Translations under genes and position numbers: made by a program
The notes under the pieces: generated by a model
Database searches by the model: none
Seen by the model: only the letters and a program-made list of their open reading frames with translations
Told to the model about the DNA's origin: nothing
Shown: piece by piece, positions 25,336 through 35,157 of the stretch
How positions within the stretch are numbered: the stretch's first letter is position 1
How the letters are laid out: every line of letters begins with the position of its first letter
Assembly (NCBI RefSeq): GCF_029360645.1
Contig: NZ_JARDUA010000002.1
Coordinates: forward strand, 558,001 to 622,000
Reading direction: 5' to 3'
Length of the DNA: 64,000 nt
Source: Pontibacter litorisediminis
GTDB lineage: Bacteria; Bacteroidota; Bacteroidia; Cytophagales; Hymenobacteraceae

Positions 25336-27069
25336 TCAATCCACCTTTACCGCCTTCGTCCGCTGCGATACCCCATTCTCGTTGAAGGCCTCGACGGCGA
25401 AGTAGTATCCCTGATCCACGCCCAGGCTTTTCAGGTTCAGCTTGTTCTCGCCGTACACCATCCAGGAGCTGTAGAGCTTATCCGGGGCAATGCCCCAGAG
25501 CACGTTGTAGCCCTGCGCGTTGGCCTGCTTCTCCCAAGTGATCATGGCGTCGCGGCGGTCCTGCTGGCGGTTTACCTTAAAGTTCTTCGGGCGGGCTGGT
25601 GCCTTGCCCTGCCCCACCCCAAACACGCGCAGCCCTGAAATAGCCAGGTTCTGCGTGGGTGCATGCAGGTTTCGGAAACGGATGTAGCGCACTGTCTGCG
25701 GGGTGCCTAGCTCCACGTAATCATTAGGCACATCCCTATAGTTGTCGCTCCTGTCTACCAGCATCTGCCAGTTCTTACCGTCTGTAGAGCCCTCTACCAC
25801 ATAGCGGTGGTACAGCCCCGGCACCTTGCCGTAGAGGTTAGATTTATAGTCGTGGTAGTTTACCTGCACAGCGTGTACCTTGCCCGGCTTCTCCAGGTCT
25901 ATCTGCACCCACTGCTGGTCGTTGTTCTGCTCGGCCACCCAAAAGGTCTTGGTGCTCTCGTCGAGCATACCCTCCGGTTTGAAGTTCTCCAGCATAGAGG
26001 AAGCCTTCACTGGCTTATTATAAGACAGCAGCATCCAGCCCCTAAAAGCTCCCGCCTTGCCCGGCACGGCCGGTGCGTAGTGCGGATAGTCGCCAAAGTA
26101 GGTGTTCACGTGCATCAGCCCGTCCTGATCAAACGAAGTGTGGAACATGTTGATGCGGCGCTCCCAGTTGATATTAACCGACACAGAAGCCGAACCGAAG
26201 TGCCAGTACTCCCCAGCCGGGCCAACCACCGTGCTGCCGTGGCCAGCGCCGTTCATATAACCGCCCGGCTTGTAGGATACCGGGTTATTGGGGGCATAGG
26301 TAAACGGCCCAAGCGGCGAATCGCCCACATACACGCCATCGCCATACACGTTGAACTCAGTACCTGGGGCGGCATACTGCAGGTAATACTTGCCGTTGTG
26401 CTTCGTCATCCAGGCCCCTTCCATGTAGCCAGCCAGCACCGTATCCGAGTGGTTCTCCCCGAAGCGCTCCCAACCGTGCTTGTCACCGTGCAGGGTGAAC
26501 AGCTCCACCGTTTTCTCCGATGGCTTGAAGCGATTCTTCCTGTCCAGCTCTTTTACCCGGATGGGGTATGTGTTGGAGGATCCCCAGTACATGTAAGCCT
26601 TGCCATCGTCGTCGATGAAAAGTGCCGGGTCCTGCAGGTCGTTCAGAATGCCGGCCGTAGCTTTCCAGTCGCCCCGCTTGGGGTCATCGGTATACAGTAT
26701 GCTCATCGAGCCGGATGGGTCGCCAGCCACATAGAGCACCGAGTCTTTGTAGTTGAAGGCCGCAGGAGCGTTGGAGCCCTGAAAATACCATTTCTCCGGC
26801 TTGATGAAGTTCCAGTTCAGCAGGTCGGTGGAGTGCCAGTAGCCCATAGAGCGCGTTACGAACATGTAGTACTCGTTGCGGAACTCCACCACGGCCGGGT
26901 CGGCCCCGGAGCGGTACGAGATATCCCGGTAGGAATCATACACCGCATAAGTATAGTCGATGTTGATGGGGTTGCAGTAAGTGCTCGCTTGCGTGCTCTG
27001 TGCCTGTGCACCCATGCTGCTGCAAGCAAGTATGGCTAGTGAAAGTATAGCTCGTAAGGCTCTTCTCAT
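25336..27069 (-). CDS. Family 43-type glycosidase with F5/8C and Fn3 modules (second copy)
   Basis: 577 residues with a signal peptide (MRRALRAILSLAILACSSMG). The catalytic triad is placed as in the first copy: D57 (GADPA), D147 (QDPALF) and E217 (MEGAW). The F5/8C-like domain (VHAVQNYHDYKSN, VRYIRFRN) and the C-terminal Fn3-like domain (AYNVLWGIAPDKLYSS region) follow. Near-parallel architecture with 18590-20332 shows a duplication within one locus, with the sulfatase, GH3 and SGNH genes now between the copies. Divergence is high enough for different side-chain or linkage preference. Substrate unknown. Confidence 0.85.
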   Translation of the reverse strand: MRRALRAILSLAILACSSMGAQAQSTQASTYCNPINIDYTYAVYDSYRDISYRSGADPAVVEFRNEYYMFVTRSMGYWHSTDLLNWNFIKPEKWYFQGSNAPAAFNYKDSVLYVAGDPSGSMSILYTDDPKRGDWKATAGILNDLQDPALFIDDDGKAYMYWGSSNTYPIRVKELDRKNRFKPSEKTVELFTLHGDKHGWERFGENHSDTVLAGYMEGAWMTKHNGKYYLQYAAPGTEFNVYGDGVYVGDSPLGPFTYAPNNPVSYKPGGYMNGAGHGSTVVGPAGEYWHFGSASVSVNINWERRINMFHTSFDQDGLMHVNTYFGDYPHYAPAVPGKAGAFRGWMLLSYNKPVKASSMLENFKPEGMLDESTKTFWVAEQNNDQQWVQIDLEKPGKVHAVQVNYHDYKSNLYGKVPGLYHRYVVEGSTDGKNWQMLVDRSDNYRDVPNDYVELGTPQTVRYIRFRNLHAPTQNLAISGLRVFGVGQGKAPARPKNFKVNRQQDRRDAMITWEKQANAQGYNVLWGIAPDKLYSSWMVYGENKLNLKSLGVDQGYYFAVEAFNENGVSQRTKAVKVD

Positions 27070-27259
27070 GCGTATCGTTTTATACTTTGTTATCTCTGTT
27101 GTGTAACGCTTCTCTGTTAAAAATAACTTTCTGTCATCCCGCAGGGATCTTGGTATCGGGTATCATTTCCCTTTCTAAGTTTCTTTACAGCTTGCCCGCA
27201 CTTAACAGACCAGGTTTTACAGCTAGGCACTGAAGTAACTTCCGCACCTGCTTTTACAC

Positions 27260-28642
27260 TTACTTCAGCTGCGGGCTCTGGAAGCCAAGCTTTTTCAGGC
27301 CGGTCTGCACCTCGGGGGCACTCATGAACAGGTCCCACAGCAGGCCGGTACGGCCATTTTCGATCATCACCACAATCGGCCCCTGGTCTATGCCCAGGTA
27401 GCGCGGCGTGTACCAATCATACTCCTGCGAGAACGCATCGTAGAAGCCATACTCTCCCCACAGCTTACCCCCCAGGTCCTCGTACAGGTGACGCATCACC
27501 TTCATGGATTCCTCGGGGGTGTAAGGGTAGGAGGACAGGGCGGCTGTCGGAGAAATCACACCCAGGTCGTTCTCAGGGCTATGGCCAGCATACCCATTCA
27601 TGGAGTAGCTGGAGGTCAGGCCCCAGGCATCTTCTCCGTAGCCCTCATAGTCCTTCGGATTGTCTACACAGTAGTCGTGGTGGATAAGGGCATGGTTCCG
27701 GTTGAGCTTCCAGTAGTCGGCATACTTGTCGGTAAGGTTGCGCGGGTCGAGGCCCAGGTAAGAGTAATGTGCCCAGAACAGCGGGCCCACGCTGCCCTTG
27801 TGCCCGTTGTGGTTCAGCACCACCTCATGGCCATACTTGCTCGCATTAGATTTTATGGCTCCATTCTGCGCCCAGCCCTCGTGGTATACTTCAGCCGGCA
27901 CACCGTGTGTGGGCGAGGCGGCTGCCAACACATACATCACCAGGCATTCGTTGTAGCCACTCACCGGGAAGTTCATCTCCCAGCCATAGTTCGGGCTCCA
28001 GTGCCAGTACAGCACGTTCTGGCCACCCTTGCGGTACCAGTTCCAGTCCACTTCTTTCCACAGCTTATCGATTTGGGCGGCCAGCGCTTTCTCCTGCGCG
28101 TTGCCATCCTGCAGGTACTGGCGCACCGTCAGCATGCCCTGTACCAGGAAGGCGGTCTCTACCAGGTCGCCCCCGTTGTCCTTCTGCCCGAACGGCTTTA
28201 CTTTTCCGGTCTCACCCTGTATCCAATGGCTCCAGGCACCGTGGAAGCGGTCTGCCTTCTCCAGAAAGTTCACCATCTTCTGCAGGTGCTTTACGCCTTC
28301 CTCGCGCGTAATAAACCCACGCTCCATCCCAACGATGATGGCCATCAGCCCAAAACCCGTGGCCCCGGTGGTAACCACGTTCTGGTCGTTCTGAGGGTAT
28401 ACCCCATCCATGTGGATGCGCTCCCGGGCAAGCCCGGAGTTAGGCTCTGCGCCATCCCAGAAATACCGGAAGGTTTGCTCCTGCACCAGCGTCAGCAGTT
28501 CCTCATCTGTCAGTTGATTATCTGCAGTGGCTGTTGTGTCAGCAGCTGCTTCTTTACTTGCCGTGGCGGTTTCGGAAGAGCTCTGGCACCCGTAGAAAAG
28601 CTGGGCGGCCAGCAGTGGTATGGCGAGTAAGGTTCGCTTCAT
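27260..28642 (-). CDS. GH144-like glucanase (glucoamylase-family PF10091), copy 1
   Basis: 460 residues, lipoprotein leader (LLAAQLFYGC). The family-typical parts RYFWDGAEPNSGLARER, TTGATGFGLMAIIVG, HWIQGETGKVKPFGQKDNGGDLVETAF and YWHWSPNYGWEMNFPVSGYNE form the (alpha/alpha)6 barrel of PF10091. Characterised members of this group in Bacteroidota include endo-beta-1,2-glucanases of GH144. The C-terminal part keeps GIDQGPIVVMIENGRTGLLW. It lies 60 bp after a paralogue. The linkage assignment is by family and is less sure than the fold. Confidence 0.85.
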   Translation of the reverse strand: MKRTLLAIPLLAAQLFYGCQSSSETATASKEAAADTTATADNQLTDEELLTLVQEQTFRYFWDGAEPNSGLARERIHMDGVYPQNDQNVVTTGATGFGLMAIIVGMERGFITREEGVKHLQKMVNFLEKADRFHGAWSHWIQGETGKVKPFGQKDNGGDLVETAFLVQGMLTVRQYLQDGNAQEKALAAQIDKLWKEVDWNWYRKGGQNVLYWHWSPNYGWEMNFPVSGYNECLVMYVLAAASPTHGVPAEVYHEGWAQNGAIKSNASKYGHEVVLNHNGHKGSVGPLFWAHYSYLGLDPRNLTDKYADYWKLNRNHALIHHDYCVDNPKDYEGYGEDAWGLTSSYSMNGYAGHSPENDLGVISPTAALSSYPYTPEESMKVMRHLYEDLGGKLWGEYGFYDAFSQEYDWYTPRYLGIDQGPIVVMIENGRTGLLWDLFMSAPEVQTGLKKLGFQSPQLK

Positions 28643-28702
28643 GTCTGTGTTGGTTTCGCTTCAGTAAAAAACTTATTTCTGATACTTGTGTTACATTTTT
28701 GG

Positions 28703-30331
28703 CTAGTGCAAGTAAAGCTTGATGTCTTTGGATGTCGCTCCAGAGCTGAGCACCAGCTTATACTTGCCCGGCACGAGTTCCTGCCCCAACGCCACCTGTT
28801 CTAGGCCTGGGTTTTTGCTTTGGTTATCCCATAGGGTTTTAACCTCCGACCCATCCTCCTTCAGCAGTTTTAATGTATAGCTTCCGGCATCTTTGGTGGC
28901 CACCTCGATCAAGTAGTTGTCCTTGTCCGGGTGGCGCAGCAGGTCCACCAGTCCAGTCCGGATATCGGGCGTTACCAGCGGAAAGCCCGTCTCGTACACC
29001 GGCTCGCGGAAGCCTAATTTGGCCAGCCCCGCCTGCACCTCCGGCAGATCGGTAAACAGACTCCAGAGCAAGCCGCTGCGGTAGTTCTCGATCATCACCA
29101 CAATTGGCCCCTGGTCTATCGCCAGGTGATCGGTGGCCGTCCAGTTGCGGGCTTTGTTGTGCGCGTCTCTCAGGCCATACTCCCCCACCATCCTGGAGCG
29201 GAGGCCCTTGTACATGTTGCGCAACACCTGCATGCTATAGTAGGGCGTGTAAGGGAAAGAGCCCAGCGCCGCCGTGGGCGCCACGGTACCGTTGTCGTTT
29301 GCCGGCGAGTGTGCAGCGTAACCGTCCGGATCGTCGGAAGCGGTGAGGCCCCAGAAACTTTCGGTGTAGCCGTAGCTTTGCGGCGCAGAACTGAGGCTGT
29401 AGGAGCGATTCACCATCGTGTGGTTCAGGTTTTGCACCCAATAGTTGGTATAGTTATCCTCCAGCTGCCGCGGGTTCAGGCTCAGGAAAGAGTAATGGGC
29501 AAAGAACAGCGGCCCGCCGTAAGCAGGACCCATCTTCAAAGTATAACCGCCATTGTTCTGTGCGGCCCCGAAATTGGCGCTCACCCAGGAGTTCTGATAT
29601 ACTTGCGGCGCGATAGGGTGTGTGGGCGAGGCGGCCGCCAGCACGTAGGTGATCAGTGCCTCGTTCCAACCTTGTATGGGCATGTTCATTTCCCAGCCAT
29701 AGTTCGGGCTCCAGTGCCAGTAGAGTTTACCGTCACCGCGCGAGGCATACCAATCCCACTCCACGGTTTCCCACAATTGCGTAATCTTCTCTCTCAGTTC
29801 AGCCTCTGCTCCGGCTCCGTTAAAGTAAGCGCGGGCCGTCAGCAGGCCATTCATCAGGAAAGAGGTTTCCACCAGATCCCCGCCGTTGTCTTTCGGGCTG
29901 AAAGGAATGGTGGCGCCGGTAGTGCCATTTATCCAATGCGGCCATACCCCGTGAAAACGATCGGCACGGCCCAAGAAGTCGGTAAGTTTGTTTAGTCGTT
30001 CTACAGCCGCTTCCCTGGTTATCCAGCCACGGTGCACCCCGACAATAATCGCCTGCACCCCGAAGCCGGTTCCACCGGTGGTTACCACATCGCCGGAGCT
30101 GCTGCGCTCACGCGCCATGCCGCTGGTTGGATGGGCAAAGTCCCAGAAATAGCGGAGGGTACTCTCCTGCACTTCGTTCAGCAGGGCTCTATCTTCTGCT
30201 GCCGTGGGTTCTGAGGGGGCTAGAGGATCAGTTGGTTTTGGCACAGGCTGCCCGTCTTCCGCCTCGCCTTTGCAGGATAGCAACGCGCATAGCAATAACA
30301 GGCAACAGTACCGAAGCTGTTTTTTTCTCAT
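28703..30331 (-). CDS. GH144-like glucanase (glucoamylase-family PF10091), copy 2 with extra C-terminal domain
   Basis: 542 residues, lipoprotein leader (YCCLLLLCALLSC). The catalytic part parallels copy 1 (RYFWDFAHPTSGMARER, TTGGTGFGVQAIIVG, YWHWSPNYGWEMNMPIQGWNE, AIDQGPIVVMIENYRSGLLW). An added C-terminal domain of about 90 residues, rich in beta strands (SYTLKLLKEDGSEVKTLW), looks like a substrate-binding or adhesion module. Being directly behind SusD, it is probably the surface enzyme that makes the first cut, with copy 1 acting later (inference). The two genes are a tandem duplication. Confidence 0.85.
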   Translation of the reverse strand: MRKKQLRYCCLLLLCALLSCKGEAEDGQPVPKPTDPLAPSEPTAAEDRALLNEVQESTLRYFWDFAHPTSGMARERSSSGDVVTTGGTGFGVQAIIVGVHRGWITREAAVERLNKLTDFLGRADRFHGVWPHWINGTTGATIPFSPKDNGGDLVETSFLMNGLLTARAYFNGAGAEAELREKITQLWETVEWDWYASRGDGKLYWHWSPNYGWEMNMPIQGWNEALITYVLAAASPTHPIAPQVYQNSWVSANFGAAQNNGGYTLKMGPAYGGPLFFAHYSFLSLNPRQLEDNYTNYWVQNLNHTMVNRSYSLSSAPQSYGYTESFWGLTASDDPDGYAAHSPANDNGTVAPTAALGSFPYTPYYSMQVLRNMYKGLRSRMVGEYGLRDAHNKARNWTATDHLAIDQGPIVVMIENYRSGLLWSLFTDLPEVQAGLAKLGFREPVYETGFPLVTPDIRTGLVDLLRHPDKDNYLIEVATKDAGSYTLKLLKEDGSEVKTLWDNQSKNPGLEQVALGQELVPGKYKLVLSSGATSKDIKLYLH

Positions 30332-30415
30332 CCTTTGTGGTAAGGGTGGGGTTTTGATAGAAAAGAAAGTATGGAGCCGCCTTTACAGCAGCCCCACACT
30401 TAAAGTATTTAAAGA

Positions 30416-31882
30416 TTAATAGCCAGGGTTTTGGGTAAGGGTACCGTTGCTAAGGTCTATCTGGCGCTGCGGTATTGGGTACACCTCGTTTACGCCTTCG
30501 GTAAACTGTTTCCCTTGTGCCTGCAGCACCTCGGCGGCTCTGCCTTGTCTCACTAGGTCAAAGAAGCGGTCTCCTTCCAGCGCTAGCTCCACACGACGTT
30601 CGTGCCAGATGATGTTGCGCAGTTCCTCCTGCGACGCAGACTCTATCGGATCTAAACCGGCTCTTTCGCGCACCAGGTTCAGTGCATCCAGCGCCTCCTG
30701 CGTCATACCTAGCTCATTGGCGGCCTCGGCATGCATCAACAGCACCTCAGCATAACGTAAAATACGCATGTTCTGATCTTTCGCATAGCCACACTCCTGC
30801 GTTACATAACTAGGCACATAAGCCTTTTGGTTATAGCGCGGATTCGGCGCAGTCTCGTTGATTTTGTCACCCTCGGGAGTTACCTCACCTCTGAACAGAA
30901 TGGTGGCGTCCAAGCGCTCATCTCCTTCTTCATAGGCATTCACCAAGTCTTCGGTAGGTGTGGAAAACCCCCAGCCAAACTGACCACGCACTCCTTGTAC
31001 CTCCGCCCACTGCAGGTTAGATGCCCCACAGTTTCCGGGAATGGTCATGGCTTGCACTTCGAAGATAGACTCACTGTTATTTTCCCCTGAAATACGGAAG
31101 ATATCATAGTAGTTCGGGGTTAAGGCGTAGCCCATGCTCATCACCTGGCCGGTCAGGTTGTACACTTCCTGCCAGTTTTCCTGGTATAGCTGCACCTTTG
31201 CCAGCAGGGTAAGTGCTGCTCCCTCGGTCGCACGACCTACGTTCGCCGCATCGTAGCTTCGTGGCAGCACCTGCGCCGCATCACGCAAATCCTGAATTAT
31301 CTGCTCATAAACCTGTGCTTTTGGAGTGCGCACCGGGTTTAGCTCCTCAGCTTCTGTTGGAACACGCGTGAGCAGTGGCACATCGCCAAAGGCTCTTACA
31401 AGGTTGAAGTAATGATAGGCCCGCAGAAATTTCGCCTCCGCAATCAGGCGGTCTTTCAGCGCCTGATCCATCTCAATGTTCGGAATATTTGTGATGGCCT
31501 GGTTTGTCAGGTTAATTGCCTGGTATTGGCCAGTCCAGTAGTCATCGAGAATAAACTGCGTGGGGGAGATGGTGAAGTTATCGAAATCGTTCATGAACGC
31601 CGCATCACCAGGGTCGCTTCCCTTTTCGGCATTATCAGAGGCAATATTTGTAAGGGCCAGGTTGGCGAATGCAGAAACTTTCCATTCCCGCAGGTTGCCA
31701 TAAATCGCGTTCACCGACCTGTTGGCATCCTCTGGGGTTACAAAGAACGTTTCACTGGTTGTCTCACCCTGAGGTGGCACATCTAGAAACTCATCTTCCT
31801 TGCAGGCATACAACCCACTGAGCAGCAGCACGCCTAGCATAACAACTGCCTTTCCTCTGCCCCTCTTTCTGTTCTTTTCCAT
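30416..31882 (-). CDS. SusD/RagB family surface glycan-binding lipoprotein
   Basis: 488 residues from the chosen ATG; an ORF extension to 31918 overlaps susC and would spoil the leader. Lipobox LLSGLYAC, followed by KEDEF, an acidic export signal for surface lipoproteins. The TPR-rich fold is visible through RAYHYFNLVRAFGDVPLL and the C-terminal MRILRYAEVLLMHAEAANELG and WHERRVELALEGDRFFDLVRQG. It works as lid of the SusC channel and binds oligosaccharides. It starts 22 bp after the susC stop. Confidence 0.97.
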   Translation of the reverse strand: MEKNRKRGRGKAVVMLGVLLLSGLYACKEDEFLDVPPQGETTSETFFVTPEDANRSVNAIYGNLREWKVSAFANLALTNIASDNAEKGSDPGDAAFMNDFDNFTISPTQFILDDYWTGQYQAINLTNQAITNIPNIEMDQALKDRLIAEAKFLRAYHYFNLVRAFGDVPLLTRVPTEAEELNPVRTPKAQVYEQIIQDLRDAAQVLPRSYDAANVGRATEGAALTLLAKVQLYQENWQEVYNLTGQVMSMGYALTPNYYDIFRISGENNSESIFEVQAMTIPGNCGASNLQWAEVQGVRGQFGWGFSTPTEDLVNAYEEGDERLDATILFRGEVTPEGDKINETAPNPRYNQKAYVPSYVTQECGYAKDQNMRILRYAEVLLMHAEAANELGMTQEALDALNLVRERAGLDPIESASQEELRNIIWHERRVELALEGDRFFDLVRQGRAAEVLQAQGKQFTEGVNEVYPIPQRQIDLSNGTLTQNPGY

Positions 31883-31904
31883 ATGATTTGCTCTTAATTC
31901 CATT

Positions 31905-34883
31905 TTAGAAGTTAACATCTACACCAAAGTTATATGTGGCAGAAAGCGGGTACACGTTCAAGTCCACACCTGCGCTGTTGGGAGCTCCTCCCACCTCAGG
32001 GGTAAAGCCGGTATAGTCAAACCAGGTTACCGGGTTCTGTGCGTTTACATAGAACCTTACACGCTCCATTTTCCAGCCACTGGTAAGTGCGCTTGGTAAC
32101 GTATAACCTAACTGCAGATTTCGGATACGCATGTAGCTACCATCTTCCACAAACCAGCTGTTAGCCTGGATGTTAGCATCCTTTAGGTCTGGTCCTGGAT
32201 AAGCGTTGGTAGACCCCGGACCACTCCAGCGTTTCTCATAAAAGTCTTCTGTATAGTTCTCGTTGCCGAACCTCACGCCTTTGTTTGCATTGTACACGTC
32301 GACATCCCCAACGCCCTGAAAGTCTAGCTGGAAATCCCAGTTCTTGTACCTGAAGTTCGTGTTCAAGCCATAGTAGAAACCAGGGTTAGGGTTACCGATG
32401 ATCGTCTTGTCGTTCGCATCGATCTCATTGTCGCCGTTCAGGTCGCGGTAGCGGAAGTCTCCGGGCGCAATGTTTGTCACGTTAGCCTGGGCAGAGTTGG
32501 CAATCTCCTGCTCATTCTGGAAGATCCCTTCCACCTCATAGCCATAAAAAGCTCCGATGGGGTCACCTACACGGGTAACACTGGTGAAGATACGGCCAAC
32601 TGGAAGGCCACCGCCAAACTGGGGCAGACCTGTAGCTACCTCGGTAACTTTGTTTCTGTTGGTTGAGAAGTTTCCGCTTATGGAATAGCTGAAGTCAGAG
32701 GTGGCATCGTGGTTCCATGTGGCTATAAACTCCAATCCACGGTTACGGAAGCTGGCAAAGTTTCCCAGTATATCGCTGGACAACGTACCTTGTGTGGCAA
32801 GCAAAGGCGTGTTAAAAATGGCATCCTCCGTTTCACGGTTGTACCAGTCGATTTCAGCCGTAAGCCTGTTGTTCAGGAAAGCAAATTCCGCCCCGATATC
32901 AGTTTCTTTCACCACTTCCCAAAACAGAGTTGGTGGAACTGCCAGGTTGATGGTACCCCCCGGGTACACCACCCCGCCAAAAACAGCTGTATAGATTGGG
33001 TTGTCCAGGTCCGGCCTTAAGATAGTGATGTTGGAAGGAATACGGCTGTTACCCAGCTTACCCCAGCTACCACGCAGTTTAAAGTAATCTAGCACCTGCT
33101 GGTTCTGCATGAAAGGTTCTTCCGAAACTACCCAGCCTAAGCCTACAGCGGGGAAGTAGTCAAAACGTTCATCCTCCGGGAACTTTGACGACCCGTCTCT
33201 GCGCAGCGTGGCAGTAAGCAGGTAGCGGTTTTTATAGTTGTAGTTCACACGCCCAAAGTAGGATAGCAAAGCGAGCTTATCGGCTGTGTTGGTGATAAAA
33301 AACGTCTCCGGGTCTCCTAAACTCAAATAGAGCGTAGCCTCCGACTCGAAGGGAACATCGTTGGCCCTGCCGGAGAAGTCCTCCTGTCTGTCTTCCTGAG
33401 CTGAGTAACCTAACAGTGCAGTAATCTCATGATCTCCGAACTGCTTATCGTAGGTCAAGGTATTTTCCCAGAGCCAGCGGGTAAATTTGCTCCTGGATTT
33501 TGTAAGCAAACTGCGGCGCACAACCTGCGAAGTGGTAAGTGAGTCCACAGCCTGGTAGTTCCAGAACTCGTTAATGGCATAGTCCAGGCCAAGGCTGGAG
33601 CGGAAGGTAAAGTTATTCAGAAAATTTGCCTCTACATAGGTGTTACCTGTCAGCCGCTGACCGCTAGACTCCTGGTTGTAGCTATCGAGCGTAGCCCTTG
33701 GGTTACCAAACGTGCCCAGGTTAAAGTTAGCGGGGTCACCGTAGTTTCCGTCAGCTTTGAACACCGGTACGACCGGAGGAACAACGAAGGCCTGGTAGGT
33801 TACCCCATTAGGCACATCATCCGAGTTATAATCATAGAATATGGCGTTGTAGCCCAGCTTTAGATGCTCTGTGGCATTGAAATCCGTCTGCAGGCGCGCC
33901 GTGATGCGCTCGTATTTGTTGCCGTCTATAATGCCTTCCTGGTTCAGGTAGCCACCGCTAGCGCTATAGGTCACCCGGTCCGATCCTCCGGAAAGGCTCA
34001 CCTGATGGTTATGGATGGTAGCTGTGCGCAAAATCTCATCATACCAATCTGTAGAGGGCAAATTAGGGTCTACAATTTCGGAGCCCTGCTTCTGGTTAAT
34101 TAACTCCGCGTACTGCTGCGCATTTGCCAACTCAACCTTGTTTGTCACGCGCTGCACCCCTACAAACCCGTTGTAGTTGATGCGTGCCTCTCCGGCCTTT
34201 CCGCGTTTGGTCGTAACCAACACCACGCCGTTTGCTGCACGTAAGCCGTAAATGGCAGCACTAGAGGCGTCCTTCAAAATCTCCATGGAGGCAATATCGT
34301 TGGGGTTGAGAAAGCTAAGGTTCTCGACAATGGTACCATCCACTACATACAAAGGCCCCGCATCTCCCAACACGGATCCTGTACCACGTATGCGCACGGT
34401 AGGCGACGCCCCAGGCTGGCCGCTGTTCGTGATCTGCACCCCTGCTACTTTGCCCTGGATGTTGCTAACCGGGTTCTGAGAAGCCTGCCTTGCAATCTCC
34501 TCTCCTTCCACAGAGCTAATGGAGCCTGTGATGTCGCGCTTTTCCTGCACACCGTAGCCCACTACCACCACCTCTTGCAGCGCCTCTGCGTCTGTCTGCA
34601 ACTGCGCATCTACTGTCGTACGGTTATTAATTGGTACCTGCAGGTTTTTATAGCCCAGGTAGCTGAAAGAAAGTGTACCGTCTGCCGGGGCATTCAGCGT
34701 ATAATTGCCGGTGGCATCGGTTTGTGTGCCTGTCGTTGTTCCCTGCACCACGACACCCGCCCCTATGAGCGGCTGCCCGGTCTGAGCATCAGTTACCCTG
34801 CCCTGCACCGAAATTGTATTCTGCGCAAATGAAAGGTGAACCGTCAGCAAGCACATGACGAGTAGTAAAAGTTTTCTCTTCAT
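31905..34883 (-). CDS. SusC/RagA family TonB-linked outer membrane transporter
   Basis: 992 residues. Signal peptide (MKRKLLLLVMCLLTVHLSFA), CarboxypepD_reg-like domain (SVQGRVTDAQTGQPLIGAGV), the SusC TonB box region EVVVVGYGVQEKRDITGS, a plug domain (VRIRGTGSVLGDAGPLYVVD) and a 22-strand barrel ending YNFGVDVNF. No extra N-terminal anti-sigma-binding domain is seen, so regulation is not through an ECF sigma pair but probably through the adjacent hybrid sensor. It imports oligosaccharides with SusD and starts the locus transcript. Confidence 0.97.
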   Translation of the reverse strand: MKRKLLLLVMCLLTVHLSFAQNTISVQGRVTDAQTGQPLIGAGVVVQGTTTGTQTDATGNYTLNAPADGTLSFSYLGYKNLQVPINNRTTVDAQLQTDAEALQEVVVVGYGVQEKRDITGSISSVEGEEIARQASQNPVSNIQGKVAGVQITNSGQPGASPTVRIRGTGSVLGDAGPLYVVDGTIVENLSFLNPNDIASMEILKDASSAAIYGLRAANGVVLVTTKRGKAGEARINYNGFVGVQRVTNKVELANAQQYAELINQKQGSEIVDPNLPSTDWYDEILRTATIHNHQVSLSGGSDRVTYSASGGYLNQEGIIDGNKYERITARLQTDFNATEHLKLGYNAIFYDYNSDDVPNGVTYQAFVVPPVVPVFKADGNYGDPANFNLGTFGNPRATLDSYNQESSGQRLTGNTYVEANFLNNFTFRSSLGLDYAINEFWNYQAVDSLTTSQVVRRSLLTKSRSKFTRWLWENTLTYDKQFGDHEITALLGYSAQEDRQEDFSGRANDVPFESEATLYLSLGDPETFFITNTADKLALLSYFGRVNYNYKNRYLLTATLRRDGSSKFPEDERFDYFPAVGLGWVVSEEPFMQNQQVLDYFKLRGSWGKLGNSRIPSNITILRPDLDNPIYTAVFGGVVYPGGTINLAVPPTLFWEVVKETDIGAEFAFLNNRLTAEIDWYNRETEDAIFNTPLLATQGTLSSDILGNFASFRNRGLEFIATWNHDATSDFSYSISGNFSTNRNKVTEVATGLPQFGGGLPVGRIFTSVTRVGDPIGAFYGYEVEGIFQNEQEIANSAQANVTNIAPGDFRYRDLNGDNEIDANDKTIIGNPNPGFYYGLNTNFRYKNWDFQLDFQGVGDVDVYNANKGVRFGNENYTEDFYEKRWSGPGSTNAYPGPDLKDANIQANSWFVEDGSYMRIRNLQLGYTLPSALTSGWKMERVRFYVNAQNPVTWFDYTGFTPEVGGAPNSAGVDLNVYPLSATYNFGVDVNF

Positions 34884-35091
34884 ACGTTTTATAGAAGTTT
34901 TTAATTTAGGTTAGGTTGATGGTTTAAATGTCAGGATAAGCGCGCCGGCACCCAAAATTCCCACCACTACAAAGCCACATCATCAGGAAAAATAGTGAGT
35001 ACTTACCTTAAACCTTGCCGCACAGGATAAGCCACAGGTAGCGCATAGCTATGTATACGTTGAGCAGTTGTTATAGATGAAGTGATAGCAC

Positions 35092-35126
35092 AAAAAATGC
35101 CGCCTGGAACGCATTCCAGGCGGCAT
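35092..35126 (-). terminator. Terminator of the sensor/regulator gene
   Basis: A 13-bp stem, ATGCCGCCTGGAA with TTCCAGGCGGCAT, has a 4-nt loop and on the minus strand is followed by TTTTTTG. It separates the regulator from susC, so the two have separate transcripts. In 34884-35091 I find no convincing TAnnTTTG promoter for susC. Confidence 0.9.
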
Positions 35127-35157
35127 GAAAGGTGAATGATGTAGTAATGATGTGGTG

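Noticed and set aside
25807..27039. 410-codon open frame on the plus strand
   Set aside because: Antisense to the second GH43 gene; no motif.
27488..28630. 380-codon open frame on the plus strand
   Set aside because: Antisense to the GH144-like gene; no motif.
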